Part shown: piece by piece, positions 1 to 8,730 of the stretch
How the letters are laid out: each line of letters starts with the position of its first letter
Position numbering within the stretch: the stretch's first letter is position 1
The notes under the pieces: model-generated
What the model saw: the letters and a program-made list of their open reading frames with translations, nothing else
Databases searched by the model: none
What the model was told of the DNA's origin: nothing
Position numbers and translations under genes: made by a program
Assembly (NCBI GenBank): GCA_045617845.1
Contig: JAZLJL010000028.1
Location: forward strand, 14,999-78,998
DNA length: 64,000 nt
From: UBA1181 sp045617845
Lineage (GTDB): Bacteria > Bacteroidota > Bacteroidia > Bacteroidales > Paludibacteraceae
Direction: 5' to 3'

Positions 1-442
1 TTCTAGAGTAGAAATCAAACGCATCCTCAAATTCCATCAACTGGGCGTTAATGTCTCCATGCTTCAAACCGACGATCTTCAAGAGATAGTCGTCAGGAGC
101 GAAATAAGGGTCCAACTTCTGGTTCAACGTACGCTCCCGATATGGCAACATCTTCACCGTATATTGGGAGCCCGGCTCCAGGTAAATAAACCCTCTCGAC
201 GTTTCTGACGGAATGAACGCCTGCATTGTCTCCGTCACGTCGAATGTAAACGAGAAAGCTCCGGTAGAATCCACATCACTTACACCTAAAATCCGCTCAC
301 ATGACACCATCTGATCCGTGCAACACCTCATCTCCAGCCTCATACCGGCATACGTAGGCTCTACGCCAGACACTTTCACTTCCTTTGCAAAGGATAACAG
401 ATGAAAGCTCAACAGAAGGAGTATGTAAAAAAACTTTCTCAT
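1..442 (-). CDS. Secreted protein of unknown function, 3' end outside window
   Basis: The reading frame starts at an ATG at 442 and is open for 147 codons to the window edge, so the C-terminus is missing. Residues 1-19 form a signal peptide (MRKFF, then a Leu-rich core ending in SFA-K). No lipobox cysteine is present, so periplasmic export or outer-membrane targeting is more likely than lipidation. The mature part is mixed beta-type sequence with no motif I recognise. It is divergent from the nitroreductase gene, and a TATATTTG -7 element lies about 17 bases upstream of its start. Function unknown. Confidence 0.6.
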   Translation of the reverse strand, partial: MRKFFYILLLLSFHLLSFAKEVKVSGVEPTYAGMRLEMRCCTDQMVSCERILGVSDVDSTGAFSFTFDVTETMQAFIPSETSRGFIYLEPGSQYTVKMLPYRERTLNQKLDPYFAPDDYLLKIVGLKHGDINAQLMEFEDAFDFYSR

Positions 443-458
443 CACTATAAATATAACA

Positions 459-476
459 CAAATATATATAAATTTG
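459..476. promoter_or_regulatory. Back-to-back Bacteroidetes -7 elements
   Basis: On the minus strand 459-466 reads TATATTTG, facing the secreted-protein gene. On the plus strand 469-476 reads TAAATTTG, facing the nitroreductase gene. Both match TAnnTTTG. No clear TTTG -33 box lies at the ideal distance for either, so the assignment rests on the -7 boxes and the divergent layout. Confidence 0.45.
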
Positions 477-498
477 TGAATAATAAAAGCCAATTTTT

Positions 499-1152
499 AT
501 GAATAAGAAATTTTTATTTGCAGCCGTAGCAAATCTATTGTTTTTGGGCGGCACCATTTCCCTATCATCATGTTGTGGCAATTGTCCTAACAACACAGAC
601 GCTAAATGCGCAGCACAAGTGGACAGTTCGGAGATCGTCCTCCAAAGCATCGCTACCCGCACCAGTATCAGAGACTTCCAAGAGACTCCCGTAGAGGAGG
701 CTAAAGTGGAAAAAATCCTACGCGCCGGCATGGCGGCACCTTCCGCCATCAACAAGCAACCTTGGAGCTTCACTGTCGTAAACGACAAGGCTCTCCTCCA
801 ACAAATCGCCGACTCCGCACAAAACGCCAAGATGGCGGCGAAAGCGCCTATGGCCATCGTGGTATGCGGCGACATGGAGAAAGCAATCGAAGGCGACGCT
901 CGTGAATTCTGGGTGCAGGATTGTTCCGCCGCTACGGAGAACATTCTGCTCGCCGCTCACGCATTGGGCTTAGGCGCAGTCTGGACAGGCTTCTATCCTA
1001 ACCTCGAAAGAGCGAAAATGCTTGCCGGCATTCTGAACATTCCATCCACTCAAATCGTCCTCTGCGTCATCCCGATGGGTTACCCTGCGGAGAGTCCCAC
1101 ACCGAAAGACAAATGGAACACGGAGAATGTGCACTACAACGTCTGGAAATAA
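499..1152 (+). CDS. Nitroreductase-family lipoprotein
   Basis: A 217-residue protein with an N-terminal lipoprotein signal (hydrophobic core, then a lipobox LSSC with the acceptor Cys at residue 25) followed by a nitroreductase fold. The fold is shown by the FMN-binding start SIATRTSIRDF, the segment GMAAPSAINKQPWSF, and GLGAVWTGFYP near the C-terminus. Family members use FMN and NAD(P)H to reduce nitro compounds, quinones or similar substrates; the substrate here cannot be told. Most nitroreductases are cytoplasmic, so the lipobox, which predicts a membrane-anchored periplasmic or surface enzyme, is notable. It is monocistronic, with a terminator directly downstream. Confidence 0.85.
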   Translation: MNKKFLFAAVANLLFLGGTISLSSCCGNCPNNTDAKCAAQVDSSEIVLQSIATRTSIRDFQETPVEEAKVEKILRAGMAAPSAINKQPWSFTVVNDKALLQQIADSAQNAKMAAKAPMAIVVCGDMEKAIEGDAREFWVQDCSAATENILLAAHALGLGAVWTGFYPNLERAKMLAGILNIPSTQIVLCVIPMGYPAESPTPKDKWNTENVHYNVWK

Positions 1153-1177
1153 TATCGGATAACACTTCATCCCAAAT

Positions 1178-1212
1178 AAAAAAAATCACAGCCAAATGGT
1201 TGTGATTTTTTT
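1178..1212. terminator. Bidirectional intrinsic terminator
   Basis: An inverted repeat AAAAAAATCACA / TGTGATTTTTTT with a ten-base spacer lies between two convergent genes (nitroreductase and MATE exporter). A-run and T-run flank the stem, so it can serve both strands. Confidence 0.75.
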
Positions 1213-1215
1213 GTG

Positions 1216-2514
1216 TCAGCTTACTTCCACCTGTTTCCGCATCAGCGTCTGCACGATGCCCCGCACCGCCAAATAGACAATAAAAGCCAACCATAAGGCA
1301 TGGTTACCCAAGAGACCGTGGAACGAGAAGAAGAGCACGAAGAAAGTGACGCAGGCCGTCATCGTCGCGACCACCATCGGCTTAATCGCCGTGGCGCCCA
1401 CCATGATTCCGTCCCACAAGAAAGCCGAGACGCCAGCCACAGGCACCAGCAAGACCCAACCGTAATAATCGGCAGCCAAGAGACGCACCTCCTCCTGATC
1501 GGTCAAGAGACTGACAAACGGGCGGGCACCCACCGCATAGACCACCGTGAAAAGCACGACCAGACGCACGCCCCACAAGAATATCAGACGGATGGAATCG
1601 CGGATACCCCCATTATCCCTCGCACCCGTATACTTGCCGACCAACGCCTCGCCCGCATAGGCGAAACCATCCGTAAAATAAGAGAAGAGGCTGAAAAGCT
1701 GCATCAGCAAGACATTCACCGCCAAGACCACCTCGCCCTGATGGGCGCCCGCGAAGGCGAAGAATGACATCACCGCATTGAGACACAACGTACGGAGAAA
1801 AATTCCTCCATTCAACTTAAAGAAGCCTAAAAGCTCCGATTTACGCATAGCGTCACGAAAATCCAAATGCCTCCAAAACATCCTATACTTCCATAGCCAA
1901 AGACCTAAGCCGCAAAAGAGACCGACATATTGGGCAATCAACGAACCGTAAGCCACACCCTCCACCTTCATGCCAAGCGCAAAAACAAAGAAGAGACTGG
2001 CGAAAATATTCACCACATTGATAGTGATGGCTATCACCATGGGGAACTTAGTATTCTGCATACCGATGTACCATCCCTTTAGGCTATACAATCCCAAAAT
2101 GGCAGGAGCTCCCCAAATACAAATGCGGAAATAACGCAGAGCGTTCACCTCCACCTCAGGGGTGGTTTTCATCAGTCTGAAAGCCAATTCGGAAATAGGC
2201 CATTGGAGAATCCAGATGGCGAAAGAGAAGAGTAAGGCGAAGAAAAGGGAACGGAATAAGGCGCCCGCCATTCCTTCAAAATCCTTCCGTCCGTAGGCTT
2301 GGGCGGTCTGTCCGCTCGTACCCATACGAAGGAATCCGAAATTCCAATAAATCATATTGAACAAAGTGGCACCCACGGAAACGGCGCCGATGTAGGCGGT
2401 ACGTCCCAGATGCCCCGTGATGGTGGTGTCCACCAAACCCAAAAGAGGCACGGTGATGTTCGTGACAATGGCAGGAATCGCCAATCTCAACACTTCCCTA
2501 TTCTTGCTATCCAT
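1216..2514 (-). CDS. MATE family multidrug/cation efflux transporter
   Basis: A 432-residue polytopic membrane protein with about 12 hydrophobic segments. The N-terminus carries the MATE signature (LAIPAIVTNITVPLLGLVDT, then TITGHLG), which begins the first half of the pseudo-twofold repeat. DinF-like MATE proteins export drugs or metabolites using H+ or Na+ gradients. The frame is open further upstream to 2667, but the ATG at 2514 is preferred because the conserved start lies right after it and the extra 51 residues are not transporter-like. A TATCTTCG element on the minus strand at 2544-2551 is a plausible -7 box. Confidence 0.88.
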   Translation of the reverse strand: MDSKNREVLRLAIPAIVTNITVPLLGLVDTTITGHLGRTAYIGAVSVGATLFNMIYWNFGFLRMGTSGQTAQAYGRKDFEGMAGALFRSLFFALLFSFAIWILQWPISELAFRLMKTTPEVEVNALRYFRICIWGAPAILGLYSLKGWYIGMQNTKFPMVIAITINVVNIFASLFFVFALGMKVEGVAYGSLIAQYVGLFCGLGLWLWKYRMFWRHLDFRDAMRKSELLGFFKLNGGIFLRTLCLNAVMSFFAFAGAHQGEVVLAVNVLLMQLFSLFSYFTDGFAYAGEALVGKYTGARDNGGIRDSIRLIFLWGVRLVVLFTVVYAVGARPFVSLLTDQEEVRLLAADYYGWVLLVPVAGVSAFLWDGIMVGATAIKPMVVATMTACVTFFVLFFSFHGLLGNHALWLAFIVYLAVRGIVQTLMRKQVEVS

Positions 2515-2749
2515 CTTATACAAATTATACAAAACTGAAACCGCGAAGATATAGAAGATTTGCCATTCCCTAAACTTCCCAGTTCCAACAATTTTAGGGC
2601 GACAAGAAGGGAATGGAATCCATATGAACGCGAATCGGTTCCGTAGATATTGTATTGCCAATGTCACGCCAATTTATTTTCTTTGCAGTAAATGCGTAAC
2701 CATCAAGAAGAGGACCATTTCCAACAAACCAGTAACAAGTATTTGCGAT

Positions 2750-4174
2750 ATGACACTCACCTCATTCGGATACCTTTTGTTCCTACCGATAGTTTTCATC
2801 CTCTATTGGGCGTTATTCAATCGTAACAAGAATTGGCAAAATGGTTTTTTGCTAGCGGCAAATCTCATATTTTATGGATGGTGGGATTGGCGTTTCCTTG
2901 TTTTGTTACTATTCATGACAATGTCCACGTACACATTGGGGAATCTTCTCGCCCATAGCGAAGAAAGGGGAAAGCGGAGAAATATATTATTGTTCACGCT
3001 ATTAATAGCCATCGGCATCCTAATCTATTTCAAATACATGGATTTCTTCCGCCAATCGTTTGCGGATATGTTCGCACTGGCAGGTATCAACATCAGCGTC
3101 TCCACATTAGGCATCATTCTTCCGGTGGGCATCAGTTTCTACACCTTCTCGGCCTTAAGTTACGTAATAGACATATATCAAAGGAAAATCGAACCGACCG
3201 AAGACTGGTTGGCCTATTTCACCTTCGTCACATTCTTCCCTTCCGTTTTGTGCGGTCCAATCAACCGTGCCACCCGACAATTACCACAATATTTCCAAAA
3301 GAGGGAATTATCTTTCGACTTTTGCGCACAAGGCTGCAAAATGATATTATGGGGTGTTTTCATAAAAGTATGTTTAGCAGACCAATTAGGTATATATGTA
3401 GACGTGATATACAGAAACATAAGTAGGCATAACGGGACCACCCTATTTCTCGCCCAACTATTTTTCTCAATTCAAATTTACGCCGACTTCGCGGGGTATT
3501 CACTAATCGCCATCGGTTCAGGGAAACTCTTGGGAATAGAATTACCAGAAAACTTCCACAGACCTTACTTTGCAAAGACAATTACGGAATTTTGGAGAAG
3601 GTGGCACATTTCACTGACCACATGGTTCCGCGACTACATTTACTTCCCGTTAGGAGGGAACCAAGTATCAAAGAGACGTTGGATGTCCAATATAATTATC
3701 GTTTTCATCATAAGCGGATTATGGCACGGAGCCGCCTACACATTCGTAGTTTGGGGTGCGTCACATGGAATCGCAATGATAATCGAACGATTAATATACG
3801 GGAGGAAAATAAAGTCCATCAAGCCGGATTTCTCAATCGTCAACCTGCTCAGGATGTTCATTACATTCAACCTTGCCTCTTTCGCATGGATATTTTTCAG
3901 GATGGACACTGTCGGAGACGCCGTCTATGTAATCCACAAAATCCTCACAGATTACGGCATGCCATTTATTAGCAAAATAGACATTCTACTCCCTGCTGTC
4001 ATTTCCATGATTATCTTAACAGTCAAAGACCACGCCGAAGAATATGGTTGGCGGATAAGAGCGATGGACAGCGGCAATATATATATCAGATATACATCAT
4101 ACACGCTGTTGATATGCTACATATTAGCTTGCGGAGAGTTAGATGGCTCCTCGTTTATTTATTTTCAATTCTAG
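2750..4174 (+). CDS. MBOAT family O-acyltransferase (AlgI-like)
   Basis: A 474-residue multi-spanning membrane protein. The MBOAT hallmarks are FWRRWHISLTTWFRDY and PLGG in the middle and SGLWHGAAYTF with the conserved catalytic His. AlgI-type proteins pass acyl groups, usually acetyl, across the inner membrane for modification of cell-surface polysaccharides. An ATG at 2624 is in frame, but the extra 42 residues are not conserved-looking and the membrane domain begins at the ATG at 2750. The next gene starts 4 bases after the stop and encodes the expected SGNH-like partner. The glycan modified cannot be inferred. Confidence 0.88.
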   Translation: MTLTSFGYLLFLPIVFILYWALFNRNKNWQNGFLLAANLIFYGWWDWRFLVLLLFMTMSTYTLGNLLAHSEERGKRRNILLFTLLIAIGILIYFKYMDFFRQSFADMFALAGINISVSTLGIILPVGISFYTFSALSYVIDIYQRKIEPTEDWLAYFTFVTFFPSVLCGPINRATRQLPQYFQKRELSFDFCAQGCKMILWGVFIKVCLADQLGIYVDVIYRNISRHNGTTLFLAQLFFSIQIYADFAGYSLIAIGSGKLLGIELPENFHRPYFAKTITEFWRRWHISLTTWFRDYIYFPLGGNQVSKRRWMSNIIIVFIISGLWHGAAYTFVVWGASHGIAMIIERLIYGRKIKSIKPDFSIVNLLRMFITFNLASFAWIFFRMDTVGDAVYVIHKILTDYGMPFISKIDILLPAVISMIILTVKDHAEEYGWRIRAMDSGNIYIRYTSYTLLICYILACGELDGSSFIYFQF

Positions 4175-4178
4175 AGAA

Positions 4179-5117
4179 ATGGAAAAAATATTGAAATCAA
4201 TATTATACGTAATGGTCTGCGTTTTTCTCATGGACATTGCGGTCGGAAAGATTCTGGATAGCTTTATTGTAGATATTCCCAGAGGGAACGAGACAGGTCT
4301 AACTGAATATGCGGTAAAATCCGTCAAAGACGAAGTCGTGGTCATAGGATCTTCAAGGGGAAGGCATCACTACGTCACGTCGATATTGGAGGATTCCCTA
4401 AACATGTCAGCCTACAATGTGTCATTAGAGAACCAATTCGTCTCATACCAATCATGCGCAATAGATGCGATACTGAACCGTTATTCGCCCAAGCTCATCA
4501 TTTGGGAATTTGGGACTGATTGCTTATTCAGCGAGCACATAGACCCCGTGCACAAACTACATCCATACTTTCACTACTCCCCAATGATCAAGAAGACAAT
4601 CATAAAGAAAGAAGGGGAAGCAATGAGACTTAAATTGATGTCAAACCTCTATCGGTACAACAATGTGGCGCTAAACATTTTCGTCCGTCACTTCACGTCT
4701 AAATCATCCAAAGAGGACAAACTCAAAGGATATTCGCCTTTAAAAAAAGAATTGGAAGGGGAAGACACAATCATCGATGAAAAAGAAATGATAGGCGGCA
4801 CCCTGGATTCCGTTAGGATAGAAACATTTATATCCACCCTCGAAAAAATCAAACAAAAAGGCGTCAATGTAGTCATCACCGATTCTCCTGAATACTTTAG
4901 GAAGAACAAAAAGCAAGACCCACGTTCGGAACAAACACTGAAAAGATTATGCCAAGAATACGGAATTACTTATTTAGACAACAGATTCATAGAACAGTTC
5001 CAACACTCTCCCCAATTTTTTCACAACAGGAACCATCTTAACGACAAGGGTGCACATGAATATACCAAGTATTTCACCAAGCAAATTCTAAATCTGTTTC
5101 CTGAATGGTCACACTAG
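4179..5117 (+). CDS. SGNH-hydrolase-like partner of the MBOAT protein
   Basis: A 312-residue protein with one N-terminal membrane anchor (residues 5-22) and an extracytoplasmic domain. VVVIGSSRGRHHY carries the block-I Ser of an SGNH fold, and HLNDKGAHEY near the C-terminus resembles the catalytic Asp/His block. Such proteins (AlgJ/AlgX- and DltD-like) finish the acyl transfer started by the adjacent MBOAT. The ATG at 4179 is chosen over one at 4143 because it gives a standard anchor and does not overlap the previous stop. It converges with the J-domain gene, with only 12 bases between stops. Confidence 0.72.
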   Translation: MEKILKSILYVMVCVFLMDIAVGKILDSFIVDIPRGNETGLTEYAVKSVKDEVVVIGSSRGRHHYVTSILEDSLNMSAYNVSLENQFVSYQSCAIDAILNRYSPKLIIWEFGTDCLFSEHIDPVHKLHPYFHYSPMIKKTIIKKEGEAMRLKLMSNLYRYNNVALNIFVRHFTSKSSKEDKLKGYSPLKKELEGEDTIIDEKEMIGGTLDSVRIETFISTLEKIKQKGVNVVITDSPEYFRKNKKQDPRSEQTLKRLCQEYGITYLDNRFIEQFQHSPQFFHNRNHLNDKGAHEYTKYFTKQILNLFPEWSH

Positions 5118-5129
5118 CAAAAAACAGAT

Positions 5130-6899
5130 TTATCTAAACACCTCACACAAAATTTTATATGCGTCATTAATTTCGATAAGCCTTTCGTTCGCCTTCTTAA
5201 TCTCCTCTGGTGTGGCGTCCGATCCCAGCCGGTCGGGATGGCACTTCATCACCATCTTGCGGTAAGTCCTCTTGACCTCTTCGAACGGGACATCTTGGGA
5301 TATATGGAGGATTTCATAGTAACTATCCAACGAGGATGGAGTACGGTTATTTCGACGTTCTTCCCACTGTTCACGTCGTCTACGTTGTTCGTCTTCACTT
5401 GTTTGTTCCCGTCTTCCCTGTTTCCTTTGCTTCTTTTTTTCTTGTCTACATTTTTCTTCCTCCCGTCTCTTCTGTTCCTGGCGTTTCCTTTCCTCTTGTT
5501 TCGCTTTCCTGGATGACCTTTTTTCTTCCCATTGCCGTTGTTTGTTTGTGTCCTCTGAAGAATTTCTACCGAATGAGGCTTCCCCCTTCCCGCTCAGATG
5601 ATCCAATGGGAGACCCCAACAATCCAAATACTCTTTTTCGAAAGCATCCCTTCCTTTCGGGAACCCGTCACAAGTCTGCGCTTGATAACAGCCATAGAAC
5701 TCAACTTGATAATTATGGCACACATTACGGAACTCCATCTCTGTAAGTCCAGCATAGATACAACATTGGCAGAGGAATTCCAATTCGCCACTGACAATTC
5801 CATCCTCAACGTTAGCCACATCAAAAAGGGCGATTATCAAGGAATTCAACTCAACACGATCAAAAAGAGCCAAGTAATCCAAAGCCTGGTATGCCACCCT
5901 GTTTAAATCATATCGTTTTTTGTTTTTATACGACTCCATCATATATTCATGGATAGGGTTCGCATAGCGCTTCCCATCGTCTACGAGATGAGTCACATAA
6001 AACTCTATTTCCTCCCTCTCGGCATCGGTCTCACCGCCAGAAATAGCCGCCACGTTCTTCAAAAGCAAAATGGCGGCCTTAACCCTCTGCAACCTACATA
6101 GCTCTTCGTCAAGGCTAGCCATTTCCTTAGGATTCAACTTCATTCGCTTTAACAAAGAATATAAGCTTTCGTCCTTTATCTCCATCTCCATCTCACAAAG
6201 GGAGAGGGTCATCAAAGCGTTCGACAACACCTCCTTCATCTTACCACAAAAGAACAATTGATCGGGACAACCGACATTCACCAGCTCCTTCATAATGGCT
6301 TTTTCATTACCCCACACATAAGAATTACGACCAACCATCTTCTTCACGACACGCCGAATATCCGAAGCCAAGGAATCTTTGTTTTGGGACAAGTATGTCC
6401 CTAATATCCGTGCGGCATATTTCCGTTGCGTCTTAACACTCCATTCAGATTCCCACGCCATTCCATCTCCCCATGCAGAGAATGTGGATCCTTTCGTTTT
6501 TTTGCGTTCGTTCTCACCCGAATTCTTAATTTCTTTGACGATGGGAATGGAACAAACCACAAGAAAAACAACCGCGAGAATTTTTGAAATCCAATACACA
6601 AACGAGGAAAATCCCCCTTCATCAAGCACAAATAAAAAGACCAAAAGAATCATAAAGAATGAATATAATCCGTATAGGACTTCAACATTATCACTTTTGT
6701 TTTTAGAAGGGTACAACCATACAATCATCAAAGCGCAACAAAGTATAAATGTCAAGTACAGATACTCTTCCACAAAGAATGCGCAGATAAAATTGAGTAA
6801 TAAAAACAACACCGTTTCGACATAGGAATGATGGAGCAACTTCCATTCCACCAAAACAAATGCGGGGATAAGCAACAACCAAGGAAATAAAACATCCAT
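5130..6899 (-). CDS. Membrane J-domain protein, DjlA-like (paralogue 2)
   Basis: A 589-residue protein. Residues 1-125 hold about five membrane segments. The middle (about 150-420) is helical with a TerB/DjlA-like look (LIIALFDVANVEDGIVSGEL). Residues 440-520 are an extremely Lys/Arg/Glu/Gln-rich linker. A C-terminal J domain (about 523-589) has the HPD motif in KCHPDRLG, so it should stimulate a DnaK ATPase at the cytoplasmic membrane face. This order matches DjlA, a co-chaperone of envelope stress, but with more membrane spans. It lies 52 bases downstream of a paralogue with the same layout, and the pair is probably co-transcribed. Confidence 0.8.
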   Translation of the reverse strand: MDVLFPWLLLIPAFVLVEWKLLHHSYVETVLFLLLNFICAFFVEEYLYLTFILCCALMIVWLYPSKNKSDNVEVLYGLYSFFMILLVFLFVLDEGGFSSFVYWISKILAVVFLVVCSIPIVKEIKNSGENERKKTKGSTFSAWGDGMAWESEWSVKTQRKYAARILGTYLSQNKDSLASDIRRVVKKMVGRNSYVWGNEKAIMKELVNVGCPDQLFFCGKMKEVLSNALMTLSLCEMEMEIKDESLYSLLKRMKLNPKEMASLDEELCRLQRVKAAILLLKNVAAISGGETDAEREEIEFYVTHLVDDGKRYANPIHEYMMESYKNKKRYDLNRVAYQALDYLALFDRVELNSLIIALFDVANVEDGIVSGELEFLCQCCIYAGLTEMEFRNVCHNYQVEFYGCYQAQTCDGFPKGRDAFEKEYLDCWGLPLDHLSGKGEASFGRNSSEDTNKQRQWEEKRSSRKAKQEERKRQEQKRREEEKCRQEKKKQRKQGRREQTSEDEQRRRREQWEERRNNRTPSSLDSYYEILHISQDVPFEEVKRTYRKMVMKCHPDRLGSDATPEEIKKANERLIEINDAYKILCEVFR

Positions 6900-6951
6900 G
6901 ATTTTACATTTATTATTTACTATTCTTTATATATAGTGGAACCTGAAATCT

Positions 6952-8610
6952 TTATTTGGCATACAACACCTCACATAACTTTTTATATGCGTCATTAATT
7001 TCCACGAGCCTTTCGTTCGCCTCCATGATCTCCTCCGGTGTGGCGTCCGGTCCCAATCGGTCGGGATGGTTCTTCATCGCCATCTTGTGGTAGGCCTTTT
7101 TTATCTCCTCGAACGGAACATTCTTGTTCACATTCAAAACGGAATAATAATAATCCGATGGATGAGGATAATTATTTGACGAATGACTTTTGCCTTTCGT
7201 ATTGTTTTCCTCTTTTTTATTTTCCTCATTCTTCGAACCATCGCTCTCACGATACTGGCTGCCGCTTTGTCTACGCTCCCCGTTCTCCTTCTTTTTGGAA
7301 TTTTTTTTCTTTCGGGAAGCGCCCTTTCCCATCTGTTTCCAAAAACTCTCCCTATCAGCGAAGAAACGTTTTTTCTCCTCTTCCCCGCCATAGATGTTTT
7401 CTCCCTCATAAGCCTTTGTCCATTTCACCTGAAAGCAACGGCAGAAGCTAAGAAATTCAGCGTCGGAAAACCCAGCATGGGCGGCGCACCGATAGGCGAA
7501 AGAGAGTTCAGAGAGGACGATTCCGTCCTCCGCCTCCGCCACTTTGAAGAGAGAAGAGATGAACTCGTCCAATTCACTCTTATCGAAAAGGAAGAGATAC
7601 TTCATCGCCTCTTGAGATATTAACTTCAAATCCTTCTCTCCCACATAGTCATAAACCATACGAAGATAAGAACTGACCGGCATGGAATTGATTCGTTTCT
7701 TCCGATAACGCGAAAAAAACTTATATGCGCATTTGTTTTCCGCCTCCGAAGCGATTCCGGAGAGCGTCGCCATACGCTTCATCAACAAAGCGAGCGCCTT
7801 ATAGCCCTCCAAACTTTGGTACGTACGCAATAAGTTCAAACGGACACTCTTGCTGATAGGGAACAACCGCAATGACGTGGCGAGATCCGACACATTGTCC
7901 TGGAACTTGCCGCTTCTGCACAAGGACAACATCATAATGACACGTCCCGCCTCCCGCTGCATGGAGAGAGGTATTTCATACATTTTGGGGATGTGTTTGG
8001 AAGCATGCGACTTATACGTCCTGATCTGCTCCATCATTGAGTCAGCATAAGCGGAAAAAAGCGAAGATTGTTTCAGCAACGACTCCACATTTACAAGAAT
8101 ATTTTCGCCAAAACCGAATTGGTTTTGACGAAAGCATAGCGAGATGTAATCGGCCGTATAAGTGTACAAATCAAGGGAAGATTCTTCAAAATGAGAGGAT
8201 TTTTCATGCCGCTCCGAAAATGATTCCTTAATAGAATTACCAAGTTTAAAAAACCAATGGGAAAACACATTGATAACAACGACGAGAAAAGACGCACCAT
8301 CCAGATTCTCGACTCCTGAAGGGGAAGATATGCCCCCATATATTCCAAACAAAAAAAGGGAATCTGCCAAAAGGAAATCTCCGATTTTGGAAGGATTCTT
8401 ATCGAGTATGATAATATAGAGAATAGAATAGACTACGGCCAATATGAACAGCTGAGCACTACCTTGTACAAGAAACGAAATCCACACCGCCAATATCAAA
8501 AAGGAGTATACAAGCTTATTGACAAGACGCAAACTACTTTCCCAAATTAGCTTAATTATAAGAATCGTTATCAAAAAAAACGTAACGATATAGACAAATG
8601 CCCGCATCAC
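6952..8610 (-). CDS. Membrane J-domain protein, DjlA-like (paralogue 1)
   Basis: A 552-residue protein with the same architecture as its downstream neighbour: several N-terminal membrane segments (to about residue 120), a TerB-like helical centre (ISSLFKVAEAEDGIVLSEL), a charged low-complexity linker rich in Lys, Glu, Asn and Ser, and a C-terminal J domain with HPD (MKNHPDRLGPDATPEE). The J domains of the two genes are nearly identical while the membrane parts diverge, which suggests an old tandem duplication. A TATTTTTG -7 element at 8634-8641 lies about 24 bases upstream of the ATG and overlaps the T-run of the purine operon terminator. Confidence 0.8.
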   Translation of the reverse strand: MMRAFVYIVTFFLITILIIKLIWESSLRLVNKLVYSFLILAVWISFLVQGSAQLFILAVVYSILYIIILDKNPSKIGDFLLADSLFLFGIYGGISSPSGVENLDGASFLVVVINVFSHWFFKLGNSIKESFSERHEKSSHFEESSLDLYTYTADYISLCFRQNQFGFGENILVNVESLLKQSSLFSAYADSMMEQIRTYKSHASKHIPKMYEIPLSMQREAGRVIMMLSLCRSGKFQDNVSDLATSLRLFPISKSVRLNLLRTYQSLEGYKALALLMKRMATLSGIASEAENKCAYKFFSRYRKKRINSMPVSSYLRMVYDYVGEKDLKLISQEAMKYLFLFDKSELDEFISSLFKVAEAEDGIVLSELSFAYRCAAHAGFSDAEFLSFCRCFQVKWTKAYEGENIYGGEEEKKRFFADRESFWKQMGKGASRKKKNSKKKENGERRQSGSQYRESDGSKNEENKKEENNTKGKSHSSNNYPHPSDYYYSVLNVNKNVPFEEIKKAYHKMAMKNHPDRLGPDATPEEIMEANERLVEINDAYKKLCEVLYAK

Positions 8611-8633
8611 CGATCCTCTCTATTGTTAAGACA

Positions 8634-8675
8634 CAAAAATACAAAAAGTCCGGCGAGGAAAATAGACCGTCGGAC
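8634..8675 (-). terminator. Terminator of the cdsA-lpxK-pnp operon, overlapping the J-domain gene promoter
   Basis: On the minus strand an 8-bp stem GTCCGACG/CGCCGGAC (8648-8655 with 8668-8675, one G-T pair) is followed by TTTTTGTATTTTTG. The second T stretch also contains TATTTTTG (8634-8641), a good -7 box for the J-domain gene starting at 8610. The same bases therefore appear to end one transcript and start the next. Confidence 0.65.
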
Positions 8676-8730
8676 CCTTTCTGAAACTTTTATCTTACGG
8701 GCGGGAACATTACCACCGCCTCCATTATAG

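Noticed and set aside
2515..2667. 51-residue N-terminal extension of the MATE transporter
   Set aside because: The conserved N-terminus begins at 2514 and a candidate promoter box (2544-2551) lies inside the extension.
2624..2749. 42-residue N-terminal extension of the MBOAT gene
   Set aside because: Not hydrophobic or conserved-looking, and overlaps the divergent neighbour's upstream region.
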